This document shows, piece by piece, positions 1 to 10,947 of a DNA stretch of 64,000 bases. Source of the DNA: Sialis fuliginosa (lineage: Eukaryota > Arthropoda > Insecta > Megaloptera > Sialidae); assembly GCA_961205875.1 (NCBI GenBank), contig OY540811.1, forward strand, positions 18,035,248 to 18,099,247, written 5' to 3'. How positions within the stretch are numbered: the first letter of the stretch is position 1; each line of letters opens with the position of its first letter. The position numbers and the translations under genes were made by a program. A model generated the notes under the pieces. That model worked only from the letters and a program-made list of their open reading frames with translations, was not told the origin of the DNA and ran no database searches.

Positions 1-789
1 AAGCATCAACTCAAATCGAAACTCTAGCAAGGTATGTAATTCCTTTTGGAAGAACTTTTTTTATAGAGATCTCTCTCTCGCTCAGTTGCAAAATAAAAAC
101 AAATTACGAGATTAAACAAAATATTTCACTCTTATGTTTATTTATCACTGGTAACCAATGTTGCTGAATCCGAGAAAGTACCGGGCGAGAACTTTCTCCC
201 CCTGTGAAGAACCCCCTCTCACTCGACCAAAATATAATAATTTTAATAATGTTATTTTCTACATTATTAAAATTATTATATTTATTATTATTAAATATTT
301 TTATATTATTAGAATTAAGAATCAACAATAATGTTATCAGAAAATCACAAGAATTGTTGAATCCATGGAGGTGATTAAAAAAAATAACACTGCTAAGTTT
401 TATTCGAAAATATACACATAATTTTAAAATATTTTATTAATGCCCCTTGTCCTCATTCAGATTCTAATTTTTTTATCTAAAAACCCCTTATCCAGAGTTT
501 TAATTCCTTATTGCCTCGGCGCGGTACGAGCTGTGGATTCAAAATAATAAATACTTTTGTTAATAAAAAAATATCTGCCAAGTAAATGCACAGTGCTTCC
601 TAGTGCTAAATTCAGATAATTAGTTAAATAAAATTTAAATAAAAACCGATGCTCAGATAAATTACTTAGAATTGGTTAAACATTTAATTTTTATACAATT
701 TTACTAAAAAATATTGGTTCAAAATTTTTCTTAAGACGCACCTGATTATTTTTTCATATATTTAAAATTTTTTTACAATTTCAATCTAA
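1..789. other. AT-rich intergenic sequence, no gene seen
   Basis: I see no coding exon, RNA gene or clear repeat boundary here. Open frames are short, low-complexity and rich in N, K, I and F, as expected by chance in AT-rich DNA. Confidence 0.6.
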
Positions 790-1290
790 ATCTACATTTA
801 TGCAAACGTCAAAATGACAGTTAATATATCAAAGTAAATATAAATTTAAAAAACAAAACACGAATTTTTAAAATAAATTGAGATATATCTTTGTAAGTGA
901 ATATTTTACAACAAACTTTGTAGACCCATATTATAGAAAATTTAATGCTCTACAAAAAATATTCTATAAAATTTTCACGTAACATGCGTCGTTCTTGAGA
1001 TATCTTAAAAAAATAAATATTTTGGGATGTCACCCCTCCTCCTTACACATAATTTTGATGATTTTGAAATGGGACCGTCCGACCAAGTTTCAATAATACC
1101 GGTTCAGTGGTTCATGAGTTATGTGTGATTCAGGTGACAGACGGACAGATACGGAACAAAAAGTGTTTGTCTTGACGTGAAACGGAAAGATCAATTTAAA
1201 ATTTTGAAATCGGAGAACATTTTTTTTGTCTCAATCTAAAACGATCACAAAGCTTCTCGTATCTTCAATATTGTGAGGAAGCAAAACACG
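790..1290 (+). repeat. Interspersed repeat family A, copy 1
   Basis: The same sequence recurs at about 12690-13060 in the same orientation and at about 51925-52790 in reverse. Shared landmarks, in order, are an AAACGTCAAAATGACA start, a TGTCGTTCTTGAGATATC-like core, a GGTTCAGTGGTTCATGAGTT stretch, a degenerate GACAGACGGACAGA simple repeat, and an AAGCTTCTCGTATCTTC end. No coding capacity is visible. The family is a dispersed non-autonomous element whose class I cannot assign, because I found no terminal repeats or target-site duplication. Confidence 0.7.
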
Positions 1291-1642
1291 AGTAGATCAA
1301 ACTACATATTAGAAATTATGAACCCTTAAAATATTAACTATACGAATGTTTTTTTTATTAGTCGTTAAAATATTTTTTTAAATTATTAATTTTAAGAAAG
1401 TTCTCGTATATTTGTATACATACTTTAAGAAAATTTTAATGAATCAAATTTTTGAATGGAAAACAAAGAATAGCAAAAAAATGATAAAATTTTATCGATC
1501 ATGAAAACTTAACCTTGAAACGGTATAATGTATAACGCCATACATATATACAGTACATAATGTAGATATTTTGTATTCCAAATCAATAGTTGGTAAACGA
1601 GAAAAAACTTATTCAATTGAAAAATATTGATTATTTGAAAAA

Positions 1643-1751
1643 ATGGTGGTTTCACACCAAACAGACAAAACTCAAAAATTGTCATTAAAACAAAATCTAT
1701 ACATTTCTAAATAAGAATCGTTTGTGTTTTGTTTGTATGGTCTAAAACCAT
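1643..1751. repeat. Small imperfect inverted repeat (MITE-like)
   Basis: About 30 bp at the left (containing CACACCAAACAGACAAAAC) pairs imperfectly with the right end (GTTTTGTTTGTATGGTCT), enclosing roughly 50 bp. No target-site duplication was found. It may be a short MITE or a chance hairpin. Confidence 0.4.
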
Positions 1752-2136
1752 TAGAACCACGATACTTTATTATGTAATACTAATATTCAGGGCTTTTTTA
1801 AAAAAAGGCTCCGGAACTAATGTCTTGTCAAGCTTTTTACTATAGAAAATTGTATTCAAACATCAATTAAATGAAATTTAAAGTAGCTTTTCCTATGCCA
1901 CGAAAAAAAGGTGCTGGAACGCCGGTCCAACGCGTTACATTACAAAAAAAGTTTTTCTAACACTAATTATAAAATTGATATATTTGGAGGTTATGTGTAC
2001 GTTTAAAAAAATGTTTTAATTAAAACCTTTTACAATATGTGCGTTTAATATGTAATGACAAAAATTAGCAATAAGTTTATTTTGGTTATTTATGACTTTA
2101 TATAAATAAACAAACCATATTATTATTAGTTAAAAT

Positions 2137-2420
2137 GGAGAACATGGGTGAACCTGTCACAACTGTCAAAAACACGAATATAGTTATTCAGAATTATAGA
2201 ATTGATGCATTAACAATATACACATTAACTGTCCTTGGTTATGGCAATGGGTAAAGGGGGTAAATATAGTATAAAATCTCTGCCGCAACGAACTGTTTTT
2301 AAATAATTATGTTAAATAAAAATTCCTACGTGTTACTTTAGATATAGCACATTCTACTATATTCTAACACATAAACACGTGATTTTTGATAGTTGTGACG
2401 TCGGTTCACCTATGTTCTCT
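2137..2420 (+). mobile_element. MITE family B, copy 1
   Basis: The element has terminal inverted repeats of about 40 bp: GGAGAACATGGGTGAACC at the left and its near complement, GGTTCACCTATGTTCTC, at the right. The repeats continue inward through TGTCACAACTGTCAAAAAC. There is no coding capacity. A second, reverse-oriented copy lies in the intron of the Ras gene at about 37750-37962. The right arm retains a TGACGTCG motif. Confidence 0.65.
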
Positions 2421-3864
2421 GTATTTACCTTATTATTTTTTATAGTACATGCATATACCTAGAGAAAATGTCAAATTAAAGATGGTGGTCTTAAGGTTAT
2501 CAAAACTAACCTATATGTTTTAAAATGTACTTACATCGTCCAGCTTCAGTAAAAATAATATATTTTACTTATTCACGAGTAAACAATAAATTATATTACT
2601 TAAAAGACATAAAACTCATATTCCAAACCGTTGCAAGTCATATCAAAAGTTACAATGCGTGTTAGAAAGTAGTGGGGGAAATTCTATGTGTGCATGCATT
2701 TAGCGCATGTGCAGATCCCAAAAACTGAAACAATCAACAAACATCGAAATTCGACGTTTCGTATGTTTTTACCTTTCTTAATAAATTACATAATTAATTA
2801 TATAATAAAATGTTAAAATTTTTTGTAATTAAAAAAATTATATACAATTATCGGAATTTTTCTTACACCGATGATACACCTTTTTATTTTTTATTTTAAC
2901 AAACTAAAGAAAAAAATAATTTACAAAAATTCAATTTTCAAAAAGAAAACATTTCCGACGTATAAATTTTATCACGGATTCCCCCACGATTTGAGAATGG
3001 AATCGCTTAAACGTGTAATACCTTGTTCACACTCGAACGGGCGAGTCAACTTTAGAGGAGGCGTTGGTATAATTCTGTGCAACTAATTCGACGTGGCATT
3101 ATGTTTTGGAAAGATTTGTTCAATAAAACATACGGGAGTTTTAACCACATGATATTATTATGGGCATTTTAAATGATTTAAGTTAAGCAACGAAATATAT
3201 AAAGAAGTACCTACTTAACCAATACGTGATTTTGCATATTTTTTTCATTTGTCCATTAAATTATACAGAAATGTTACTTAACTGAAAATAAAGTGACTAA
3301 ATTTAGAAATTACAAAAACGGGATATTAAAAAAATCCCCCCCCCCCTCCCCAAGCGGGATATTAAAAATCCCCCCCCCCCCCGACATTTGAATGAATCAT
3401 AAACAAAATTTTAATTGTTTATGTATGACTCTTTAAAAGGTGGGGCATATGGGAAATTAACTGCGTTACGGCCTACGGGACAGTGTATAAATTAGAACGG
3501 GTAAAAAAATTTAGAGATGATCGATCTACAGATGTAAAGATATTTAAATAGGTATTTCCAGATTAATATGTAAACAAACTAGCAAAATTAAGCAGATGTA
3601 CCTATAATATGTATCTATTATGTATTACATAATATTAATTTATCAATTACTTTAATTCCGAATTATTTACGATATTTCGTAATAATAATAATTTTTCATA
3701 TTCTGTTCACCCAGTTTCATAAACGAATCCCATGTTATAATTATTTATTTGCGTAAGTTATTTGGTCTACTGTATGAGTATGACCTTCAGTTTCCAAATG
3801 TTTCCATTATTAACCTACATCAAAATCATTTATAAAATAAATATTTCTGCTTCGTTATTTACAG

Positions 3865-3868
<4 letters not shown>
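2421..3868. other. Intergenic sequence with poly-C tracts
   Basis: No gene was recognised. There are two nearly adjacent cytosine runs at about 3340-3381, each preceded by GGGATATTAAAAA, so a short unit appears duplicated. The only longer open frame (2871-3086) looks like chance. Confidence 0.5.
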
Positions 3869-3895
<27 letters not shown>

Positions 3896-4046
3896 GTTAT
3901 ACGGTCAATGTAATAAATGCAGTTAGTATTAATAATTACCGGTACGTATTAATAATAATCGCAATCTAACCTAACGTTTGTATTAATAATAACCGGTAAT
4001 TCTTAATAATTCTCAATTTATTACACTGACCGTAACTTATATATAT
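3869..4046. repeat. TA microsatellite followed by inverted repeat
   Basis: A (TA)n run at about 3869-3894 leads into GTTATACGGTCAATGTAATAAA, which is matched in reverse by TTTATTACACTGACCGTAAC near 4018-4037 and again bordered by TATATA. The interior has further pairing (ATTACCGGT and ACCGGTAAT). This is consistent with a small foldback element inserted in TA-rich DNA. Confidence 0.5.
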
Positions 4047-5064
4047 GAATGACCTTCAATGGCGTGCCATTCGGACGAATTCATTATAATAATCGGTCAA
4101 GTTAGGTTTTGGTCTACTTTATAATGACCTTCATATGACCGAATGAACTGGACGATCCCATTTTTCTATCGAATGCGCGTTACAAACTCGTGTTCATACG
4201 TTGCAACTTAAAAAAAAAATACCAATATTTATTCATCTTGACATTATGTATTACATTAGCATTAACTAATCGGTTGGAGTGATGTTGATCAAATATTATA
4301 TATTACTATCTTTCAATCCAATACATTATATTTTATATTTTACATATATAATTATTCGTCAAATTGCCCCCCCCCCCCCCCCCTACTTAAAAAAATCCCC
4401 TCCCCTTTGACCTCGCGCAATGTAGTGGATGATACGCCACTGGTAGAATTAATAAATAATAAATATACCGCCATTTTGTTGAGAATAATAAGACAAAATG
4501 GCGGTATTGAATACTTTGATAAGAGTTTATTGATCTAAAATCTTTAACAATTTAGTATCAATAAGTAACATAATTGCAACTTACTTGTATTTATACACGA
4601 CGAATAACTAGACACACAGTTAATGGCTGCCAATCGAAGTACCGCCTGTATACACTGCAAAGCTACAGTATACAGGATCGTTCACCTTTGGACATACCAT
4701 TCGCTGTGCAGCGCATGCGCAGGCCTTTTTAACCCAAACAATCTTAAATATTATGTTTTTAGAATTTATTTGCGCTTTATGACCCTATTTTCGCTTGTCT
4801 ACGAGTTCTACGACAAACATAATTTTATTAAATTTAATCAAAAGTTTTAAAACTAGGTTAATATAATGTAGATATTCTATTGACGAGGAAACGCCCATTA
4901 CGGGTCAATAGGTCTTTTCATAACTATGGGCCTATTAACCTTTTTTTCTATTTTGAATAGGTTTGTTACAGGACTGTAGTCTTGGGACCCGGGGCTAAGG
5001 GGGGGATCTCGCAGCGAGCAAGAAAATGTTATTGATTGGTATTAATGAATTAAAATTTGTAATT
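4047..5064. other. Intergenic; poly-C run and a short palindrome
   Basis: No gene was seen. A poly-C run lies at about 4367-4383. A palindrome, ACCGCCATTTTGTTGAG with its complement CAAAATGGCGGT, lies at about 4468-4506. The open frame at 4623-4850 has no recognisable domain. Confidence 0.45.
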
Positions 5065-5245
5065 TAAATACCTAAAAAAGGTCATTCAAACACTTCTATG
5101 ATTTTTTTATTGAAAGACCTAAAAAAAGTAATTCAACATTCCTATGACTTTTTTATTGAAAGACCTAAAAAAAGTCATTCAAACAGTCCTATGAATTTTG
5201 TTTTCTTATTGAAAGACCTAAAAAAGGTCATTCATACTTACCGAA
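5065..5245 (+). repeat. Minisatellite, about 3.5 copies
   Basis: A unit of about 45-60 bp repeats head to tail. Each copy contains TTATTGAAAGACCTAAAAAA followed by GTCATTCAAACA and CTATGA. Copies differ by small indels and substitutions. The repeat happens to keep a short reading frame open, but no homology suggests a real protein. Confidence 0.75.
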
Positions 5246-5839
5246 AAAAAATCTTAGGGGGCCCGCCAACAATTTTAGTCTGGGAGCCCGTGATAGGATG
5301 TGGGGGCAATAAACGTCATAGGTGTAAAATTTAACATTAAATATAATATAGGTCAAGGTTAAATAGTACCAATATCCATTTATTTAAATGTAACGTAATA
5401 GGTACACCTATAATTCTATACGTCTACTTTCAAATAGAATATATAATATATATGATAGTTTTGTCTAAATATAAAGAAAACTTAATTAAATATATAATTA
5501 TAAATATTATAATAATTTCTGTACGCAGTTTATATAAATACGTAGTAGTGAAAACTACAAGACATGAGAGTTCTATACAGAATTACTAGACAGTTTGTTT
5601 GCAATTCATTATTTAAATGATTTTTTAACAAATTTCTACATTGTTTACTGAAAATTTAGAATTACTCGAATTATATTAGAAATAACGTTTAAGTAAAACA
5701 AATAATAAAGAAATTATTAATTGATAATGATGTTATGAAAACATTATAACTTAGCAGTTTGGTACATTCTTTAATACAACTTTACGGTTATACTATTGAA
5801 ATTTTGAGGTCGATCCCAAGCATAGACGTAATGACAAGG

Positions 5840-6321
5840 CAAGGTTAGTATATGCATAGGTTGCCTCATAACTTTTTGACCAATCAGCGGCTGCGTGGGA
5901 TGACGTCACCCTGAGAAACCTTTCAAACGTTGTTTCATACATTAAAGTTGTTTTCAAATTATTTCGAATTTTTGGATATTTGTATTTAAAAAAAGTAAAT
6001 ATTATTGTTTATTACAGAAGCACAAATTATTACATATAATATTTCTTCATATAAATTACAAATGATGTCAGAAATCAATGCTTAAAGAAAATATTATAAT
6101 AATAAAATAATAAAAATTTAGATTTAAAACTCAGTACACTACCAATATCAAATGAAAATATTTAAAAACAACTTACAATAAATCAGCTTAACTAAAATAA
6201 AGAGTAAATATAGTTTGACAGCCATTTATAATGTCAAAGAGTTCCTCACGATGACGCAATCTCCGTCTCATACCAATCCCCGCACAGAGTTATGAGGCAA
6301 CCTTGTACTTTACTAACCTTG
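5840..6321. mobile_element. MITE with 9-bp target duplication (Mutator-like)
   Basis: The termini are CAAGGTTAGTA on the left and TACTAACCTTG on the right, followed inward by a second paired block (GGTTGCCTCATAAC and GTTATGAGGCAACC). The flanks carry the direct repeat ATGACAAGG at 5831-5839 and 6322-6330, exactly 9 bp, which is the size made by Mutator-like transposases. There is no coding capacity. The left arm contains GACCAATCAGCG and TGACGTCACC, motifs also found in the pogo-like MITE arms elsewhere in the window. Confidence 0.75.
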
Positions 6322-6344
6322 ATGACAAGGTAGCCATAAGGTAA

Positions 6345-6500
6345 CTTCAGTAGCTCCATGACCAATCAGCGTGTGTGCGGCAATTGACGTCACCACGGGG
6401 TTATATTCAAGTGTTATAAATGTATAATATAATATAAATATTCCTTTATTTAATCTTGTTTTAGTAATTTATGATATTTTAACAATCCTTACATATTTAG
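6345..6500 (+). mobile_element. Diverged fragment of the CAGTCGGGAC MITE arm
   Basis: The stretch from TAGCTCCATGACCAATCAGC through TTGACGTCACCACG and into GATATTTTAACAA follows the same order as the inner arms of the complete elements at 22322-22798 and 61570-62427. No terminal repeat remains, so this is a truncated copy abutting the MULE-like MITE. Confidence 0.6.
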
Positions 6501-6631
6501 ATACTCAAAACAAGGGTCAAATATCATTGTAAACATTCATTTACATATTTTTGCATTCAACGTATTCAAAGAAGCATCTTCGATGCTATTATTATATTAA
6601 ATAATTGTATAATGATTATCTTTATTTATAC

Positions 6632-7470
6632 GGGTGGGGCATTTAAAGTGTTACAGATTATTCGCATATTTGAAAAAAATATTTCAACCGAAAAATGTTT
6701 GGTTGTGAGAGGGTAATCGAATAGTAATATTTATTTGCTATTTTAAATTGACCTGCAAGGAAATTTGAAGGTCAACATCATTTTTTTAAATAGGAACCTA
6801 TAGTTTTTATTTAGTAATCTAAAATCTTATTATTATACGCGAAAAAACACGAATCTTTCATTGAAAACTTTTTTTAACTAACAAAATAATTCGAGATTTT
6901 TAACTTTCAACATTTTTTTACTCAAAAATCATTAACTTTAGAGAAAAAATACAAAATACAAAAATTGTTTATTTTGGTCTAATGAAACCTAAAGAATTAT
7001 TCTAGATTTTATTTAACATTTCGTATTTTTTTTTGTTTTTGTTAAAATAAAATATAGAAAGTTTTAAAAAGATTATTAAATTTTTAAAATAATTCTCTAA
7101 GCTTTATTAGACCAAAATAAATATTTTTTGTATCACGTACATTTTTTCTAAAGGTTATGGTTTATGGAGTAAAAAATTCTTGAAAGTTAAAAATCTCGAA
7201 TTATTTTGTTAGATATCTTAGAAAGCTTAGGTTGTTCATAAAAAAAGTTTTCAATGAAAGATTCGTGTTTTTTCACGTAGAATAAGATTGCTAAATAAAA
7301 ACTATAGGTTCGTATTTAAAAAAATGATGTTGACCTTCAAATATTCTTGAAGGCCACGTTAAAATAAAAAATAAAAATTAATATTCGATTACCCCCTCAC
7401 AACCAAACATTTTATTCAAATATGTGATGGTTCTGAGATAATAATCTGTAACACTTTAAATGCCCCACCC
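6632..7470. mobile_element. Long palindromic foldback element
   Basis: The ends are GGGTGGGGCATTTAAAGTG on the left and CACTTTAAATGCCCCACCC on the right. The complementarity continues inward for several hundred bases: AGGTCAACATCATTTTTTTA pairs with AAAAAATGATGTTGACCT, and AACACGAATCTTTCATTG pairs with CAATGAAAGATTCGTGTT. TA dinucleotides sit just outside each end, so a TA-target (Tc1/mariner-like) origin is possible. No coding capacity. Confidence 0.75.
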
Positions 7471-7683
7471 AGTAGGTATATAATGGTAACTTTTATAAAA
7501 TTTTATTAGAAAATACTTATTGTATTTTTTTTGATACGCATATTTATTTTCGTATATTTCTGAAATTTTTAATTCTTTAACAATTTCCATATTAATTTTA
7601 AATATTTTTAATACGCCACTGACCTATTTATTAAATAAAAGTTTACTGATTCATTACTTCGCAATATATACGTATAATAAATA

Positions 7684-8582
7684 CAATGAAACTTCATTAT
7701 AAGTAATGTTCTTGAGTAGATCAGATCAGAAACGCGTTATAAACGGGATAGCGGAGATAGCGCCATAGCTTAGGTGGGAAATAATTTAGAAAATAAATAT
7801 TTTTTCTATAAATACCTATGTTTAAATGTAGAATCATAATTTTACTATAATATAAAAGAAGGAATTACAAACGTTATGTAGATTATCAGTGGCGCACCCA
7901 GGAAAAAATGGGGGGGGGGGTAAAATTGTTATGTATATGTATATGTAATTTTATTTTTTTATATATCACAATTGTTAAGTTAAATAATGTATATTGACAA
8001 ATTATATACCGTTCAGTTATGAAGTTATATCTTCAATATATTATAAAATGCCCTACCTATAGAAAAATTTTTAATTGAAGTTTTGCGAAGGCGGGCTTTT
8101 TTTAGATTAGGTACCACTTTCCAAGAGTATTCGCTACATCTTTTTATTACAACACTTTGTTTTCGTCACATTTTCGTAAAATCACCACTTTTTCTGCTAA
8201 AGTCAATGCCTTCCGTTTATAGCATCCGTCATTTTTATGAAAAGCAAAAATCATTCGTTACCATGTCCATCTACACGTCGTCGGTACAAGGTACAACTGA
8301 ACAGAATTAAGACAAAATTCAAAATATGTAAATGTTTATTTGGAATGGTTAACTCGAGCACAACGAATGTTGCGAAGTTGATTTGAAGAAATTTGAAAAA
8401 AAGGTTATCATTTTCAACACAAAAGGTGTTAACAAACTTTTACACTTTATAAACGGGATCTGTGAGCGTTAAAAACGGGAATATTTGTATTTTAATTTAC
8501 GTATCGGGATCGGGACCATGGCAAAAGAGCGTAATACACGAGATCGCGCTACAAACGGAAGCGTTATATTGAAGTTTAACTG
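7684..8582. mobile_element. Non-autonomous pogo/Tigger-like element
   Basis: The left end, CAATGAAACTTCATTATAA, matches the complement of the right end, TTATATTGAAGTTTAACTG. Both ends are directly flanked by TA (7682-7683 and 8583-8584), the target duplicated by Tc1/mariner/pogo elements. Subterminal repeats such as ATAAACGGGAT occur near both ends (about 7741 and 8452). A GC-type run (poly-G at about 7911) lies inside. The open frame at 8083-8310 has no recognised domain. Confidence 0.65.
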
Positions 8583-8760
8583 TACCAACATCTTTATTTT
8601 TATTTATACAATTTAATTAGAAGATAAAAATTCTTAATTTCTTTGATACGGACCTGATCTATTCATTATTTTCGTATGTTTCTGAATTTTTTTAGTTTTT
8701 TGTACAAATCTGACAATTTGAATTTAGTTGCTTTTATTTCCAAGGAAATGTCAATTAGAA

Positions 8761-9893
8761 CAAGCTTGTCCAACCCGCGGCCCGCGACTATCTTTGGTGC
8801 GGCCCTCATCAGATAATAATCTTATAATAATAAAATAATGAATATAACACATAACACAACGTTAAAAGTTTTCTACGATTTAAAAAATAAAATACAATGT
8901 TTTTAGAACCAAAAAGAAAAACTAGAGGTACCTTATTTGGAAGATTGGTTGGCAGATTTAGCTTTCAAAACTTAAAAAATAAACAAAAATAAAACAGACT
9001 TTAAAAAACCAGAAAGACTGAAACGTATACCTAATAATTAAATTTAACAGTTTTTGAAGTTGGTTTTCTTTTCTCTTTATTAAAAAGTTTTTTATTGGCT
9101 TGGTATCGATATCAAAAACTGTTAAATTTAATTATTAGGTATATTTCTCAGTGTTTTTAGTTTTTTAAAGTCAATAGGCATGATGCCAGTAATAAAGTGT
9201 CACTTAAATTATGATTTTAAATAATGAAATAAGTTAAAAAGATTCTAAAAAATGCATTTATTTTTATATTTAAAGCAAGATTAATATGAATTTTGTTAAA
9301 ATAAAAACGCAAAATACAGCAATCCACCATGTTTGATAAAACACCAATCAATTTGCTCAGTTTTGTATTATCAAAAGTAAAACCGAGAAACATTAGCGAT
9401 GGAACAAGGAATTATTATAGGTGACAAGGAGTGTTTACATAGGCGTGACGTCAAAAATGCGCCATGACACCTGCGAGCGTTTTGGCGTCAAGTTCAAAAT
9501 TATAAGGATCAACTTTTGTGATTAAACATTTATTTTCTGTAGAAATAAGCATTTTTTGGAAATAAGAAACACGTAAGATCATCATAAAATAGTTTTTAAA
9601 AATTAGGCATCATGCCTACTTTATTTTTTTCTTTAAATTAAGTTTTTTATTTTTCTCTTTTGAGTGGCGTATCTTCGAAGTCCATGGTCAGATTCCAGTA
9701 GCGTAGTAAGAAAAAAGTTCGAAGGGGGGAGGGGGGATAAATACATTGAGCAATTTTTTTAAAAGTATTTTGAACTGATGTTTTCTCAAAACGCGTTTTT
9801 TTAGAACACTGAATATTTCGGAGGGGGGGGATCATGTGCGGCCCTTGGTAGATAGGGTTTATGCTATGCGGCCCAAAAGTTTGGACACCTATG
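8761..9893. mobile_element. Non-autonomous hAT-like element with 8-bp TSD
   Basis: It begins CAAGCTTGTCCAACCCGCGG and ends GCGGCCCAAAAGTTTGGACA plus CCTATG. The flanks are the identical 8-mer AATTAGAA at 8753-8760 and 9894-9901, the target-site size of hAT transposons. There is no transposase. A separate palindrome sits inside at 8997-9172, so this element was itself a target for insertion or carries its own internal foldback. Confidence 0.8.
8997..9172. repeat. Palindrome nested in the hAT-like element
   Basis: The left arm, GACTTTAAAAAACCAGAAAG through TAATTAAATTTAACAGTTTT, pairs with the right arm, AAAACTGTTAAATTTAATTA through TTTTTTAAAGTC. The loop is about 50 bp. It has no coding content. 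Confidence 0.7.
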
Positions 9894-9901
9894 AATTAGA
9901 A

Positions 9902-10369
9902 AACTAATACTAATAATAATATATTATTAATATAATAATAATACTAATACTAAATTTTTTCAGATTTTTTATATTGATAGTTTAGAAAATAGACGGGGAG
10001 GGGAGACGCTCTGATAACGATTTTGAACACAAATATATCGTGACTGAAGACATTTTTTGTTGCATTTTAGGAGACCCATCTCAATGGATTAAGTGAAAAA
10101 AATAAATTTTAATATACTTTTCAGTCTATGAGAAGGGGGTCAAAATAATTTTTTTTTAAATCCCATCATTTCTGTTTTTGGGTTATAAATCTACGTCCGA
10201 ATACCAAATTTCATCTTAATCGGTATAAAATGTATATAGACAGACTAATGACAAACAAACAGACAGACAGGCAGACGGACGGACAAAGCGAAACTATAAA
10301 AAAAGAAAACTGGCTCAGATTCAAGATATTAATGACCATCTTTTTTTCAAATTGTAGTGATAAACTACA
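9902..10369. other. Intergenic; short GACA-rich repeat remnant
   Basis: No gene is visible. At about 10190-10290 there is a fragment reading CAAATTTCATCTTAATCGGT followed by ACAGACAGACAGGCAGACGG, the kind of degenerate simple repeat also seen in repeat family A but with different flanks. Confidence 0.45.
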
Positions 10370-10947
10370 ACTTTCTTCTGTCAAGAAAATATTTTTTCAA
10401 GTTAAAAATAAGCGTGAAATGCATGAGGATTTCTTAAACGGTAAGAAATACAGATTCGGTTAAATGAGATGAATTATTTGTAAGGAATGGGTATTACATA
10501 AAAAAATATTAATAATTCTATGTGGTTTAGACAGTATATTCAAAAAACTGAAAATTCTTTTGTCAAAGTAGATATGTACTTTTTGTTTGCTGTTTCGAAA
10601 AACTTTTTGTGTAGAATTGATTGATGTATTTTGATTATTTTAGTATCCGAGTTACAAGCCCTAACTTTAGTTTTTGTATGGGCCACTAATTCAAAGTTGG
10701 CTATAGCATATTTGAATGTGTTTTTTTACTCTACAAATATAACTAACTTGTATATATCGAAAAAACAGTTTATTGTTTTCAAATATTCATTTGTTATTTT
10801 GATTATTGTTATTATGATTTTTGTTTAACGATTTTTGTTTTTCATGACCTACCTAAATGTTTGTAATAAAATACTTTATAAATAGCACTAGTATTAGTAG
10901 TATTTAATTTTAGTACTTAGACTTATTTTCGAAAATTAATATGACAA

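Noticed and set aside
3330-3385. Poly-C tracts as G-quadruplex regulatory sites
   Set aside because: They are simple mononucleotide runs in repeat debris far from any gene, so nothing supports a regulatory role.
4623-4850. 75-codon frame with CxxC motifs (ACIHC, CSAC)
   Set aside because: Spacing of cysteines fits no zinc-binding family I know and the C-terminal half is low-complexity; no neighbouring exon or splice context.
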